Shown piece by piece: positions 1 through 13,367 of a stretch of DNA of 64,000 bases. The position numbers and the translations under genes were made by a program. The notes under the pieces were generated by a model. That model saw only the letters and a program-made list of their open reading frames with translations, searched no databases and was not told the origin of the DNA. The stretch lies in assembly GCA_013399875.1 (NCBI GenBank), contig VXAZ01007544.1, positions 1,631,091-1,695,090 of the forward strand, given 5' to 3'. This DNA comes from Gymnorhina tibicen (lineage: Eukaryota > Chordata > Aves > Passeriformes > Artamidae). Numbering within the stretch: position 1 is the stretch's first letter; each line of letters opens with the position of its first letter.

Positions 1-2725
1 AATATTTTGTACTGCACTCCCCCTTCAAATGCCCTGATTGCCCAATAAAAGGCCAAGATAATTAGATTAATTACTCTACCCTACTTAAAAATTTTCACAG
101 GAAACAATTAATGTCAGAAATAATGAATATTTCATATTTATGAATCCATTGTTGGTCTCTTCTTCCCCACCCTTTTTCTTACTAGAGAAGATAGGTTTGC
201 TTTGGTTATCCATAGAACTGTCTTTTCTGACATAAAATTTGGCCATAAAATTTGCTGTTGATCTACAGCAGGTACATTTTCCAACACAGCAGTATCAACT
301 AAGGTTATTTTTATTTTAACCATTTGTTTATATTGTCAGCAGCTTAGTGTAGATATGGTTACACTGGGATGGAAAGTGTTTTTGCCAGTATAACTTACTT
401 CACTTGGGAATGAATGTTTTCTGTGCCAGTAAAATTACTTTCTTTTCTTTTCTCCCTGGCCAGTAGAAGCTGCACCCACACAAGGACAGTTTGCCAGGAC
501 AGTTATATTGGTAAACTTTTCCTCATGCTGACCTGGTCTCCAAAACAGCATTGCATAAATAATAGAGACAGGTGGGAGCAATCATAAGTGAATGCCAAAA
601 TACTGCAGCTGAGTTCATTCTTATGTCAGAAGCCTTGTGGTGCTGCGGTTCTGTCAAGGGTCAGCTATTTTGGGGGCAGGTGGAGAGAATTGCAGAAGAA
701 GATGACACATTTCAGCATTGCTTAAAATCTGCCTTTAGAAATAACTTTACAGTTAAAGCTACTTTGAAAAGGAGTAGGGCCAGATTATGGCATGCCTCCA
801 GTCTCTAGGTGGTCAGGACTAGAAGGTAGAAGAGATGAAACAAAAGGAAAAGCTCTCATGGGAGTAGCTGAAGAAGAGGAGACTCTTTTATAGTTGAGCC
901 AGGGAAAAAATGAAGAAAAGGATCTAAGTGTAGGATGCTGGCAGAGGGAGAAAGGCACTTAGGTGGGCTAGGCCAGTTAGAACACACAGCTCTTTGAACA
1001 TGTGTCTCTGTACTGGCTCACTCTGCACACTGGAGGAAAATCAAGGTATTGGCTATAATTTAAAAGCAGTGGTTGGCTCTGTTCCTGGTGGTCTCCATGA
1101 TCTCAAGCACTGCCTCATGTTGTCTTTCACTGCAGCTTCACTACTGGTCTCAAGGGCTGGACTCCAGCAAAGCAGTAGTACGTGTTCTTCTTGGAAGAGG
1201 ACTTCTGTCTGGAATTTTCTAGTTTCTGCAGTATGGTAGCATCCAAAGTATATAAATTATTTCGTTTTAATTTTTTTCATGCCCACTTGTCTATTAATTT
1301 TTGCATGCATTTAATCCATATGTTTTGGCCATAGGGGTTAATTTTCAAGAGCTGTGTCTGGCATACCAACGAATGATCTCTGCTCTGAACCAACTCTTTT
1401 GAACTACACCAGTTGTTAACAAATGTTTCTCTGAGCAGCTGTAAGGCACCTGGATACTGTGATGAATGTCACAGTCTAACCAAACTAAATAATGCCTTTA
1501 CAGTACCCGAGTATCAGATAACCCGAGTATCTACTGCTGGTTATGACATTTGTAAACTTATCCACTATTTTACATAAATAATGATTGCAGTAAATATTTA
1601 GATATTGTTCTTCTCTGTATGCAAGAATAGAAAGCAAAGTGTATACTGGAAATGCCAGAAAAACATTATAAAAAACAAAAATTGGGACTGTTTGGCAATA
1701 TGTTTTACTTCCTTGTTTAAATTAAAACACAGGACTTAACCAGGTGCTTTTCACAGGTCTTTATTTTCTGGATTTATGGATTTACTTAGACTTTAATGAT
1801 GGTCAACAAAAAGCTGTTCACAGTGTGTTAGTGTACCACTTCTTACCTTTATATGAAGAGAGATATTATCTTTACTGCAGCATTCAAAATTCATCCAGAA
1901 TGAGCTTGAACCCTTTGCTGTTAATGCCTGAAAGGGTCTGAAAAATATTTCTTGCAACATGTTTCTACTGTATCCTGTTGAACTCATTTTACAGTTTGAC
2001 AATGGCATTATGGATTGCTTAATCTTTCCTTTTTGTAAAGAAAAGTCAAGACTTGCCTTCCCACTAGAACAGTATTTCTTTTGTCAACAGAGGGTTAATG
2101 CATAAAACTGTTTTCAAGGTCAGATTGGCAAGTCAGGCTTATAAAAAATCACCTCATGCTTCAGCAGTGACAAAACAAGAATTGCAACTCAAGTTTTGCT
2201 TCTTTCTCTTAAAACCATCTGATTAAAAATAATGACAGATCACTCTGACATGCATCATAGGTTTGAAAGCTAATTCATACTCTTCCATATTATTGCATTA
2301 GTGACTAACTTCTTGTATCTGCAAAATATATACGGAAACAAAAATCCCTCGGCAACAAATTACAAACTGCTATTCATTATCAGGATCAGTTTAGTTATTT
2401 TAACAAAAGATTCATAATAGAAAAATATTTTTATCTTTGTATATAATTTCCTTTCTATTTTGTTGTTGTTTCGTCTCAATAATTGGAATTACTGTATCCT
2501 TTTAACTCCTTAGAATTCCTATTTAATTTAGAGTTGGTTCTTGGTTCAAAATAAAATTTTATCAGTTAGACAATACCTGTTAATGTATCAGTTACTGATG
2601 GCTTCTGTAGATACTTTCACTGTTTGATCAGCAAGACACTTAAAATGGCATTGGATGATTAAATTGCATGCTGTGAAAATCTAAGGTTTGGGGTTGTTTT
2701 TTTCCCCTTTGGTATACTTGAAATA
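1..2725. other. Unique AT-rich non-coding sequence
   Basis: Open frames here are at most about 80 codons and overlap on opposite strands, as expected by chance. No exon chain, RNA gene or recognisable transposon remnant was seen. The sequence is AT-rich with short T and A runs. It may be intergenic or intronic. Confidence 0.6.
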
Positions 2726-2798
2726 ATGTATATCTCAGTAGTACTTGAGCTTATGCTTAATGGTAAATTTAGTCAGGAATGTGTTTTCACACTTGTAG

Positions 2799-2919
2799 GG
2801 CCATTCTTCATTACTGCATCCATGCGCCAAACTGCCTCAGCGCAGCAGCAAGTAAACAGCAGTAATGATCCCAGTAACAGCCCTAATAATAGTCAGATAA
2901 ACATGAACGGAGAACTCAC
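2799..2919 (+). other. Exon-like open segment, Asn/Ser/Gln-rich (unassigned)
   Basis: The plus-strand frame that opens at 2726 contains a polar segment rich in Asn, Ser and Gln with two internal Met residues. It starts near an acceptor-like AG at 2797-2798, which follows a T-rich stretch. The other two plus frames are closed by stops across it. It holds several CpG dinucleotides in a background that is poor in CpG, which could reflect constraint. Beyond 2920 the frame runs into a T run and reads as poly-Phe, so the coding-like signal ends there. A donor-like site lies near 2850 (AA followed by GTAAAC). I do not recognise the peptide. It may be a real small exon of a gene whose other exons lie outside the window, a decayed pseudogene fragment, or chance. 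No partner exon was found. Confidence 0.2.
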
Positions 2920-3019
2920 TTCTAATTTTTTCTTTTTTTTCTTCCCCCAGCTATTTATTCCAAGCAAATCTGAATTTTTCATTTGTTTTTTTTTTCTCCA
3001 GTCCTCCCCATGAAACACT

Positions 3020-5517
3020 GCTACTTACACCTTCCAAACAGAGTGCACACAGGTGATGGCCATATTTTGATATCCAAATATTTAAGGAATGAAGATTTCA
3101 CTTTCATCAGTGAAATTGAGAGGTTGCTTTGTTGTTTTGCTTTTCGAAGCCGCATTCGCCATTGTGTAGGCTGATCCACATACTAGCGTGGTAATGCAGC
3201 AATCAGTCTAAAAACCAGAAATAACCTGACAGCTCAGCAAGAGGGAAACTTGAACAAGTAAGGGTAAATCACATTGATTTCAAAGGGTTATTAATTGAAA
3301 AATAGGACATTTTTTCAGGAAAGTAGTGGGCCAAAATTAATTTTGATATAAATTAAAGTTAGAAGAGCTAAATTTGAAATACATGCAGCACTGTTGGATG
3401 CCTTCCTATTGTTATTGTCCTTCATCAAAACCTTCTGACTCCATAAGTGCTCAAGACTGAAGCATCTCCATTGCTCTTGCTTGTTTCATTGTGTATAAGA
3501 GCCTGCTTTTTTGTAAGCAAGGACTCAAATTATGAAGAACTTTAAATAATATTCCTCAAGCCATAATTCTCCCTAGGAGTTAATGGAGACTCATTACTTT
3601 CTTCTGTCTTCTCTCTATCGAAAGCTAATGGTACAGATAAATCATAAGTATATTTGAAGCATACCATATAGTTTTGTCTCATTCTGCTCTTTGCATTGTA
3701 TAATAAGATGCATCTGAGGAAAATGGCATGCCTTGAGCAGTTAGGGATAAATCTGGTCATCTGCCATCTTCCAGATAAATTTACATTACAATAAGGATTT
3801 AAGAGTACAAAATACTGTGAATAGTAAGGGATAAATACTTGAGAATGGTAACTAAATCCTGCATTTTGGAATTATCACTGTGACCAACTGCCCATGAAAT
3901 GTTTCTCATTTTAATGTATAGTATGTCTGCATATAATTCTAGATCTGTATTTATATCTGCAGCCATATGCTGTTAGATTACCATCTCCTGTTCAGACAAA
4001 TTACTGGAGCTGCAGTTGCCAAAGCAAACAGAGTTTTTTTCACAAAAGCACCGAACACATAACACATGACGCACTTCATTCTTTCTTATGTGATAACTAT
4101 AAAAATAACAAGCTACTAATACGCACAATGTGTAAATGAGCAGCAAAGTTAAAAACAGAGGGGAAAGTAAGAGTCCTACATTTGTTACTGGCTGCTAATC
4201 AGAGCAGCTGTTTGGGGAGTCCTTCTCAGAGAAAGCAAGAGACACAGGTGCATGCTCAGCCGTGAGTCAATTTTCCTGCACCCTGATTAGTCTGGAGAAT
4301 GCCATTGCTCACCTTAGATTGGTTAGTGGCAGACACTGTAAGAAAGTTTTCTGTAAATCACTGGAGATTAATGTCTTGCAATCTGAGGACCGCTGGGGGA
4401 TGGTTTGTTGGTTTTATTCATTTTGCTGTGGTTTACTCATTGGAGTGGGATTCCAGAGCCAGAACCTAACTCTTGAAGGAGAAATTATTTGTTAAATCAG
4501 AAATGTAACAAGTTTGGAGATTAGTTGCAAGGCAGGAAATAGCAATAGGCTCATTGATAATACCATCAGTATATCATTAGACAAAGGCCCAGAAAGGCGA
4601 GTGCCTTAGCTCATTGAAATCTTGTGTTCATCTGCTGATTTGACAGCAAGCCTTTTTCAGTGGAGCAAATCTATATATATTTTCCAGCCAAGAGTTATGA
4701 GTGGGAGTTTTGCCTGATTTCAACAACTTAGTAATCTCTCTTTTGGCTGACAATGAAGCAATATGAATATTTTTTTACAAATATTTGTCTGGCAGGGTCT
4801 CATTTATATTCCACTGTGTGAAAATGTTTAAGGATAACTTAGGCAGCATTGTCAGATCAACATGCTCCTTGTAGACTTGCCTAACTTTTCAAGAAAAACT
4901 GTGATCATCTCCATTTACCTGCATGCCCTTTGACACCTGATAGACACTTGTATATGTCAGCTAGAATTCAGCATGGAAAGAAACAACTTGTAACTAAAAA
5001 AATTTTAAAACCTACTCATCATTGAAAGAGTCAATCTGTTCCTAGGGTAAAATTTATCTGTATTAGTTTTAAAGATATAAAAATCGGAGATTTCATTTAG
5101 CATAGTTCTCTAGACTCTTTAAGATGTAGTAATGTAACAGGCTTTAATATGGACTATGGGAACTCAAACACAGCAGTGGCCCCTGTCACAAATTGTTACC
5201 AATATTTTACAGCTTAAGACCAAACTCAATGCTTTCTTCTGTTTTTCAAAATATTTGCACTAGGTAATTTCCTACTGAAGAACAAAGTAAAGAGCAGTAC
5301 AGTAAATCTCAAAAGTTGTGCTATTCTGTGTATGCTACTGGACTCTAAAAAGATTAATATCTTCCAGGGCAGATATGGAATTGAGGCTTCTAATTTTGTA
5401 GTGTTCTCACCCTTTTCATATGGAATGAGGAAGCATGAAACACTCTGTTTGGTCCTTCCTGTTCAACAGAATTAAGTCCAAGAAAGCATTCATTAGTGAG
5501 AAAGTGTCCCTTGTTTC
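3020..5517. other. Unique AT-rich non-coding sequence
   Basis: No gene, RNA or clear mobile element was seen. Open frames stay under 80 codons and show no family resemblance. Confidence 0.6.
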
Positions 5518-5886
5518 TAGAATCACTCAATGGTTTGAGTTTAAAGGTCATCTAGTCCAGTCCCCCTGCAATGAGCAGGGACATCTTCAACTAGATCAGG
5601 TTGCTTAGAGCCCATCCAACCTGACCTTGAATGTTTCCTCGGCTGGAGCATCTGCCACCTCTCTGGACACCCTATGCCAGTGTTTCATCACACTCACTCT
5701 AAAAAACTTCTTCCTTGCATGTATTTTGAATTGACTCTGCTTTAGTTTAAAACCATTATCACTTGCCCTATTGCAATAGGCCCTATTAAAAGTTCTATTT
5801 TTCTTGTAGCCCCCTTTAAGTACTGAAAGGTTGCAATTAGGTGTCCTTGGAGCCTTCTCTTTGCCAGGCTGAATAACTTCCAGATA
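5518..5886 (-). mobile_element. CR1 LINE, 5'-truncated 3' end
   Basis: Read on the plus strand, this is the reverse complement of the 3' end of a chicken-repeat-1 retrotransposon. It begins with a decayed copy of the terminal octamer-like repeats, then the typical block about a few bases of 'ggtcatctagtccag', the 'cccctgc...gagcaggga' block, and the conserved block ending 'gccttctctttgccaggctg'. The insertion is therefore in minus orientation and 5'-truncated, as nearly all CR1 copies are. It encodes nothing intact. Many substitutions and small gaps suggest an old insertion, but the modules remain in order. The subfamily was not determined. Confidence 0.9.
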
Positions 5887-7703
5887 TTCTTTATTAGTAG
5901 ATGAAAATAACTGAGTTTACGTGATCAGTTACAATATGAAAAGTGTGTATTTCCCTCTCCCATTTCTGGGTCTAGGCAGCAGAGGAGGAAGAGCACTGTT
6001 CTCAAGAACCCTTGTCTCAGCTGTGCATGCGCGGGCTGTATTCTCAGGACAAGGTTCTTTCACACACTCTGAGTGGTGTAAAACATAGAAATCTAACCTA
6101 ATGTGGTCCTGTAGCTCCTTCTATAGTTGGTAAAGAGAGATGGACTGCTCCAGCTACTCTCTACACTGCCACAGTCACTCCATGTCTTGCAGTCATTCAC
6201 ACTAGAGTGATCTGACTTGCCCTCTGGAGGTGGCTGATCTTTCTTCCTCGGGCTGTAGACATAAACTAGATTCCTGTTTTGGTCCAGGGAATTTTAAGTG
6301 ATTAAAGTTGGCTCAGGCGCACTCTAGAGTTTATTAGTGGAACCTGGGTTGTCCAACAGAAAGGTCTTCCAGCTGAAGCTCTGTGTAACTATCATACCCT
6401 GCAGCGCAGTACAGTGTCTCTACTTTCTGGTAATTGCACTGAATAAACATCACAAAACCTTTGCCTTGGCAAGCCTGCATTTTCCCCATCCTGTTGAAGT
6501 AAGGTTGTCAGCTGTGTATGAGGACGTTTGCTAGCCATTCAGATAATTCCAATGTTCACATGCAGGAATTCACAACTAGGTTTACGCTCATTTATTTCCC
6601 AGTTGATATAAAGCACAAATATAACTAAATCACGTTATAGGCACAGTCAGGGAAATTGCATTGTTCAGGCAGTATGTGTACACACTTGAAAAAGAAAGGG
6701 CCCTCAGCAGAGACAATAGAAAGAAAAAAAAATCTGTGACATTTATTGTTAGCTACTCAGATGTAATTAAAGCTGATGTTTTGATAGTATTAAATAATGA
6801 GCTATGTTGATGTAAGAAGATGCCATTATTCAAACTTAATTGTGTGTTTCTAGGTTTCTTGTGCCAACTGAATCCCCAAACTACTTTAGAATTAGGGGAA
6901 TGAGTGTAGAATGTGACTCAACTGTTAGCTTAAATGCAATTCACACAAAGATTACATGGAAAAAGTGATACTTATCAACTTATTTGTTCCTTGCCTTCAT
7001 GCTGAATCACATGTTAACTAGCATTGGGATACTTCTGACTGTGAGGTGGTCAAAATTCCTTAAGCAGGACGGATGCAAATATATCAATTTTAAATTTCCC
7101 GGATATGGTGGGTTAAATCATCAACATCTTTCAGTTTGGTCTTTGTAAATCAAACTGTGACCAGATTTCACCAAATGAGAATAGAGAAGGCACAAAAGGA
7201 AGATACTGTTTGGTTCATTACTGCTGGTGGTTAAAAGCGTAGTGATAAATGTATGCTTCGGTTAGGTTTGTGCTTTATGTAGTGCCACTAAGTCACTGGT
7301 TCTCTTAGACAGCTGGAGTCTCTTTTGCATGATGTAGTATGAAATGAACAGTTAAATGAGAAAAAGTAGGGGGGAAAAAGAGCTCCCTTCTAAGGATGCC
7401 ATCTGCTAAAATCAGCAAGGTCTGAGCAGAAAAACCACCACACTGCCCTGAAAACCCCATCCAGAATCATTATTATTTACAATGTTGTACTAAGAAGCCT
7501 CCTAAATTTTAAGGAGAGTTTGCAGAGCTGGCAGTTAGGAGGAGAAAGACATTCTTTTTTCTTCCCATCTGACTATATTTGAAAAGTAGCAGAGTCACTG
7601 TGTAACCATAATAAAAGTTTCTTGTACAACCACTTTCCATTCAGTCATCTATCAAAATTTTACAGAGTATAGCAGCACCTTCAGTCTGGATTAAAGGCTG
7701 AAT
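5887..7703. other. Unique non-coding sequence
   Basis: No gene was found. A degenerate CTCF-like motif on the minus strand occurs at 6217-6230 (12 of 14 consensus positions by eye), which is too weak to call alone. The rest is AT-rich with no recognisable repeat. Confidence 0.55.
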
Positions 7704-7798
7704 TTTAATATTTTCATTCCTTTCATTTTGATTCAATTTAATATTTTCATTAATTTAATTTCTGTGATTTTTGTGAAATACAAGATTTTTGTGAAATA
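7704..7798. repeat. Two nested short direct repeats
   Basis: A 15-base unit 'tttaatattttcatt' occurs at 7704-7718 and again at 7737-7751. Directly after it, 'gatttttgtgaaata' occurs at 7766-7780 and 7784-7798. The two pairs have different spacings (33 and 18 bases), so they are independent local duplications, probably from replication slippage in AT-rich DNA. Confidence 0.85.
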
Positions 7799-8035
7799 TT
7801 ATTAGTAACATCTTATTAAAAACAAAAGAAATTCTTCTTATGCCCTTATTTTGCCAGTGACTCCAGTGACAGAAACAAAGCATGTCATTTACTTTTGATT
7901 TTAAATGCCTTTTCTCAAAATTGTGTCTTACTAAAGAAAGATTTTTCAAGAACTGTGATTCTGGGAAGTCTTCTAGCCACCAGTTGAAATCATTGGTTCA
8001 CTGGAAAAGTGAATCAGGGAATCAGCTGTACAATC

Positions 8036-8400
8036 AGAGAGCCATAGAAATTAAGGCTGGAAAAAGGGATCTCTGAAGGTCATGTAGAGCAGGATTTACT
8101 CAGAGCAGAACTAACTTGAAAGCTGATCAAGATGCTCAGGACCTTGTCCACTGAGTTTGTGTTTCTCCAACATAAACTTGACAGATTTTTAGGCTACCTC
8201 TTCCAGGACTTACCCACTCTCATTGTGAAAATTTTTCCTTATTCATAGTCAATATTATGTCTATTATCTCTTGGCCTTCCACTGTGCTCATAAGTTTACA
8301 GCACCAAAGCCTTGTGCAGCCCTGTTCTTCCCAACATCGGTTAAAAGGATTTTGTGAAGTACCTCACACCACCTTTTCTAATCTTACCCTTTATAGAAAC
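8036..8400 (-). mobile_element. Ancient CR1 LINE 3' end
   Basis: The plus strand shows a heavily decayed reverse complement of a CR1 3' end. It has an entry block resembling 'attaaggctgg', then a 'caaga' region block, 'ctccaacat', a 'cactctcattgtgaaaa' block and 'ttttccttattcatag', in the standard order. The level of change is clearly higher than in the copies at 5.5 kb and 15.1 kb, so it belongs to an older wave. The distal boundary is uncertain and could extend some tens of bases past 8400. Confidence 0.7.
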
Positions 8401-10385
8401 CTGGACATGAAGGATGAGGACTACTTGAATCTTGTCTTGATGGGGACCTCAACAGTGTAAATCTAGCCTGTGAATCTCTCCAAACCTCGTGGGTGTGGGT
8501 TTGTGGGTTACATACAACTGTATTCAGTGCTGTGGCAATGCTACCAGAAGAGCACATTTTGGAATGATGGAGCATCTGGCAGACACTGACAAGTCTGCAT
8601 GGCGGCCACACTGACAGTTTGGAAGGAGCCTGATGTTAAACACAAGATCATGTGTTTATGCATGAAAATGTTTTTGCAAACATTAGCTAGAAAGAATGTG
8701 AGGGAGATTTCTAGGAAATGATCATGGGCTGAGAGGATGCTCAGTGTGGAGCTGGGCTGGCCAGAGGCAGATGATGGTGCTCCCTCAGCAGCGAGAGGAC
8801 CTTCAAAGGGAAGGTATATTACATTCCAAGGCAAGAATATCCTTAGGGAAGGTTTACGATCTAGTAATGATTTTGAGGGAAAGAACCATACTTTCTGTTC
8901 TCATTTGGGTTAAACGGAACTTTTCCTGATCTCCCCAGAAAATCCATTTGACTTGGCAGATTAGAAACACACAGTTGTCTGTGTTGAAAGTTCCTCTAAG
9001 CAGTCCCCAAAAGTTTGATCTTCTAGTTGCAGGTGTTCAGTGGTACCAAATCAACTAAAATGACAACAGCAGCAACAGATATTTATAGAGAAAGCAGCCT
9101 TTCAACTTCTATCCTGCCTGATGCACCACTGACCAGCTCATGCTGTTTTAGTGCAGTGGCCATAGCTCCATTGAAGTACTGTTCTGCCTGTCTCACAGGC
9201 AGAGTAAGAGCTCTCTGCTAATCATTTTTTTCAAAGCAGACCATTTAAAAAGTTTCTTCTGTGTCTCCAGATCTTGTCATCACAGGTCCAGAGAGGAGTG
9301 CTCTTAGTGGTTTATGCAAAAACAGCCTCAGGTTTAACTGGAGATTACCACTAAGATAAAGGAGCCACAACAGGTCTTTAATTGTCTGTCTCACTGCTTC
9401 CAGTAATTTTTGTTGGAATAAGAAGCAACTGGTAGAGTCCATGGAAAGAAAATCCATCAATCTTATTTAACATAAAAATTCCAGCAGTTTTGAGTCTTTT
9501 GATGGCAAGAAAAACATATTCTCTCTTCAGGTGGCATTGTGGCTGTTAATAGGAGAGTATCTACTTTTCTACCACCTCTAAATCTGTCTTTTCAGCTACC
9601 ATTAGTTAATCTTCTAAAGGTTTATTGCTACAAGTTGCTTTGCTGTTCCCACGGGACATTTCAAACTGGAGACCTCTTACTGCCCTGCCTTACTTTTTTT
9701 TCAAACATACTTTTTGGGTTTTTTCACTTATAAATGTATAACCCTGAATGAATTGTCAGCTTGTTTACAGGATCCTTTTAAATGTTTTTCATATTGCTGG
9801 GAGCACATCTTTCTTTTTCTTTGTTCAGTTTTTCCCCTTGACAACTGAAAACAACAATAATAAAAAGTGCCCAAGAGCTATTTTAATTCTTTATAGTTAT
9901 TATAATTGCAGTTTTCATGGGATTTCCCTGCTGTTCTTTGGAAGCAGACAGCAGTTTCCATATTGAAGCAAGTTTATGGTACACAGTAAAAGAGTGTGAA
10001 ATAGCATTGTGATAACCTATAACCTAGGCATTTATCAAAAGGTATCATTTTATTGTGTCAAAATTAATACCCTGCAGTACTGGTTATGGCCTCCTATTGA
10101 GAACTTAATTTCCACTTAAATTCACAGTACGAAGCACAAGGTAATACTCATCTAAAGTACAAAGAGGTTGATACCTACTGAATTTTTTGATTGAAATATC
10201 TATCATGATTTTCAAACATAAGAGGGTTTTTTAAATCTAGGTTATTTCCAAAAGTCCTTCTAGAGATCACCCTGATTGTTTGGGTTGCTGAATACCTTTC
10301 AAAAGAGAGGAGCAAATGCAAGAATTAAAATTTCACACAAGGCCTATTGTGTAATGTTTTGGCAGAAGTATTAAGAATGGAACTC
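8401..10385. other. Unique non-coding sequence
   Basis: Open frames reach 97 codons on the minus strand at 8541-8834. They overlap open frames on the other strand and match no family that I recognise. No RNA gene or clear mobile element was seen. Confidence 0.55.
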
Positions 10386-10409
10386 TTGAACTATTGAACT
10401 ATTGAACTA
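10386..10409. repeat. (TTGAACTA)3 octamer tandem repeat
   Basis: Three exact head-to-tail copies of the 8-base unit TTGAACTA. The unit is not the CR1 terminal octamer, and no CR1 body flanks it, so it reads as an independent minisatellite-like slippage product. Confidence 0.9.
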
Positions 10410-11510
10410 TTTCAGTTTAGAGAATCCTAGCAAAAATATTTTCATTTGTATCACTGTAATACAAAAGAAATGTATTATTTCTAGTGACATCTTAATGTAA
10501 CAATTATAAATAGCTAGCTCCTTAAAAAGGTGGCACTTGCCTGAAAAGCAAAGTTATAACAATCAATAACGCAGCCTGTTTGCATTCTGATCGATTTAAC
10601 AATAATTTACTTGCCATAAATATTCTGTTATAATTCTCCATTAAATATCTACTGGGTTTTTTATAATAGTTGTCAGCACAAGAGACTGAACAAGGATTCT
10701 CTTATTTATAGTATTAGTACCATAATAAAAAACCAAAAGAGGTGAAATATATCTGTTTTGCTGTAGAACCGGTTGCTACCCCCATTGCCCAAATCAAAAG
10801 AGGATGTCTGTGCTTGTCTTCAGTTACACCACTCTGTAGTGTCTTACTTTGCTGTTCCATGGTTGCTACTCAGGAAAATTTGCTGTTCATTAAAAAGGGC
10901 AGCAAAACTTGGCCTCAGTGACTGAAACACTGTTATGAAATGCATTTTCAGAGGAGCCTCTAGTAACCTCTAAATTGGCCCTGAGTTATTTACTGGTGTG
11001 GGACTGCGTTCATCAAAGGGCTAGCCCCATTTGATGCACAGGAACGGTTACAACTGCTTAATTTAGATTTGTGTTCTGTGAAGTACAACAAGCATAGGGA
11101 TTTCATCCTCCCCTTTTGCAGGACATGGGAAAGTCACCTTTATTTCAGTGGTGCAACAAGAGCACGCTGACATTCCTGCAATTGATCACTCACAAACCTG
11201 GAGTTGGTCATCTTGCTGAACAGTGAATTTGAGCCCAAGTCCCACATCCTCTAGAATTACCTGGGAGTATTCCCACAGGCACTGAGGGCATAGAATCAAT
11301 CACTGTTACTATAATTAATGGTAGAAGATGCATTTAGTTCTGTGGGAACATGAAATTGTTTAAATGATGCTTAAGTGCCACAGGCTAAATACCAGTACAG
11401 GCACAATTCATTTTAACTATTACATCTCGAACAAAAAAGCATTTCTCGAACTCCAAGCATTTTTATAATTGATATTTTATTTATTTAAGTGAGCCTTTAT
11501 GGCCATTCTG
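10410..11510. other. Unique non-coding sequence with an AACAAT-rich stretch
   Basis: No gene was seen. Between about 10495 and 10640 there are several AACAAT motifs and TAAT/ATAAAT cores mixed with isolated CpGs. This resembles a transcription-factor-dense conserved element, but it cannot be confirmed without alignment. Confidence 0.4.
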
Positions 11511-11530
11511 AAAACAAACAAACAAACAAA
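11511..11530. repeat. (AAAC)n microsatellite
   Basis: Five AAAC-type units in a row, short and nearly perfect. Confidence 0.9.
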
Positions 11531-13187
11531 GCAAAACCTTGGGCATACACAGTTTATGGGTTTTGTATAGAAGCTTTCATACACTTATGGAAGACAGACA
11601 CTTTCAGAGTGGGTGGTGGAAGAGATCTAATTGAGTATGGCAGGAAAATACTAAAAGCAGAGAATACCAGATAAGCTGTAAATTATGTGGATAAGAAATG
11701 TACATTTATTCCAGATTCACTCAACGACTGTGCAATTTTAGGTGATAAATTGAGTTTGAGCTGAGTATCTTCCAAATGAAAAGAGTAAGCCTCTCTGGCT
11801 TGAGCTCAAAACTGTAGGCTCCTTGCCTGGGACAGTAATATCATATCCTTTGTGGTTCAGGCATGGGGAAGAAGACGCAGGAAACTGATCTCTACAGATG
11901 TTTTTGTTCTGTGCAGGAGACTGTTCCCTGCAGTGTTGGCTGGAAACAGCCTATACACTGGGGTTGCTGGGGAGTTCATATACGTTTCTGATTCAATGTT
12001 CCTGCCACAGATGGCCAAAGTGGTTGAGTGACTGAGCCTTAGCTTGGATCCATGAATAGTCTCCAGAGGACATTATATTGTCTGGCGATCCCAGAATCCT
12101 TGGCACCTGGACGCTTTTCTCTCCTAGTGAACCCTCTGGACTTGAGGAGGGGACAGTTTTACCATTGGTCGCTGGAGACTCTTTCATGTGAGGAACTGAA
12201 GTTATCCTTGGAAGGTGGAACCCTCACTACTAAATACCAGATTGCCTCAAGAGTTACGATAGAGTGCTTCTTTCAACAGACTCATTTTTAGCTGTTCTTT
12301 CCAAGTGTGGCAAAATTATGCTATGCAGAAGCATTACTTAATCAGGTTTGATTGTAGCCACAGCACAATTTAGTCTCTTTTATATACTGCCGTCTAGTCT
12401 AGACTCCTAGCTCACACAATATTAATGCAATACAGATTAAAAGAATATTGTTGGAAAATACTGAAAGAGAGCCTTGTTTATGTTCCACTCCTACTAAAAC
12501 TGAAATTAAAATGTCTATTCTTCATCTACTGAATAGTCACTTCAGTAGCATTCATTTAAAATTGCCTAAAAATTCTTAGATTGACATTCTGCAATTGTAG
12601 GTTAGAGAGAAAGGATTTGAACTATGTTATTCTCCTGAATTGAGAAACAACTGTGAAAAATTTCTGTTGGTATAAAAAGAATATAAATTAATATATCCCT
12701 TTTTGGTTTTTATGAGTTTTGTTCTCTTTCTATGAACATTCTCAGAACGAAGATAAGAGAATCAGTGAATTTGATTTAAATACAGAGTCTATTCAAGCGA
12801 AACTGCTTCTGAATTCTGAATGGCAAACACCCATACAGGGAACATGATTCTGCAAGAACAGAGCCCTCTTTCCCAGTGCATTTTACTCTGTGAGACAGAA
12901 TCTATATTTGTGCTTATCTGAAGGCTGAAGGTCTCTTTGCCAGAACAAATTATTCGTTGAAATAGTTGCATTCAGTCTTCCAGGGCTTTGGCCTAAGAGA
13001 ATGAATATAGTTTCCATAGAAATCAATGAGTTTGATTTATGCTCAGTCTGACTTTCCTGAAACTAATATCGCATGAAAGTGCAGAGGAATTTCTTTTGGA
13101 ATAAAAGAAACTATGACAGAATTTTTTAAGGGATACAAAAAAGAGTAAAAACCAGTCCGTGAGTTTTGTGGGATTTTCTTTGTTCAG
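11531..13187. other. Unique non-coding sequence
   Basis: No gene, RNA or recognisable mobile element. Open frames at about 12.0-12.3 kb are shadows of each other on opposite strands. Confidence 0.55.
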
Positions 13188-13211
13188 TTTATTATTATTT
13201 TTATTATTATT
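13188..13211. repeat. (ATT)n microsatellite, interrupted
   Basis: Two runs of ATT separated by a few T bases. It lies about 160 bases upstream of the LTR remnant at 13.37 kb. Confidence 0.85.
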
Positions 13212-13367
13212 GGGCAGACAATTACTACGTATAATTTTCTAAAGAGTAAAAATCCCCTGCATTAGGTAATTTTAAGAATAGATGTCATGAATTTTATGAA
13301 CAGGATCAAACATGCCTCAGAACAGAGTCTGCTGATTCAGGATAAAGAGAGAGCATTAGTATCTAAT

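Noticed and set aside
6217..6230. CTCF-like motif on the minus strand
   Set aside because: About two mismatches to the consensus and no partner site nearby.
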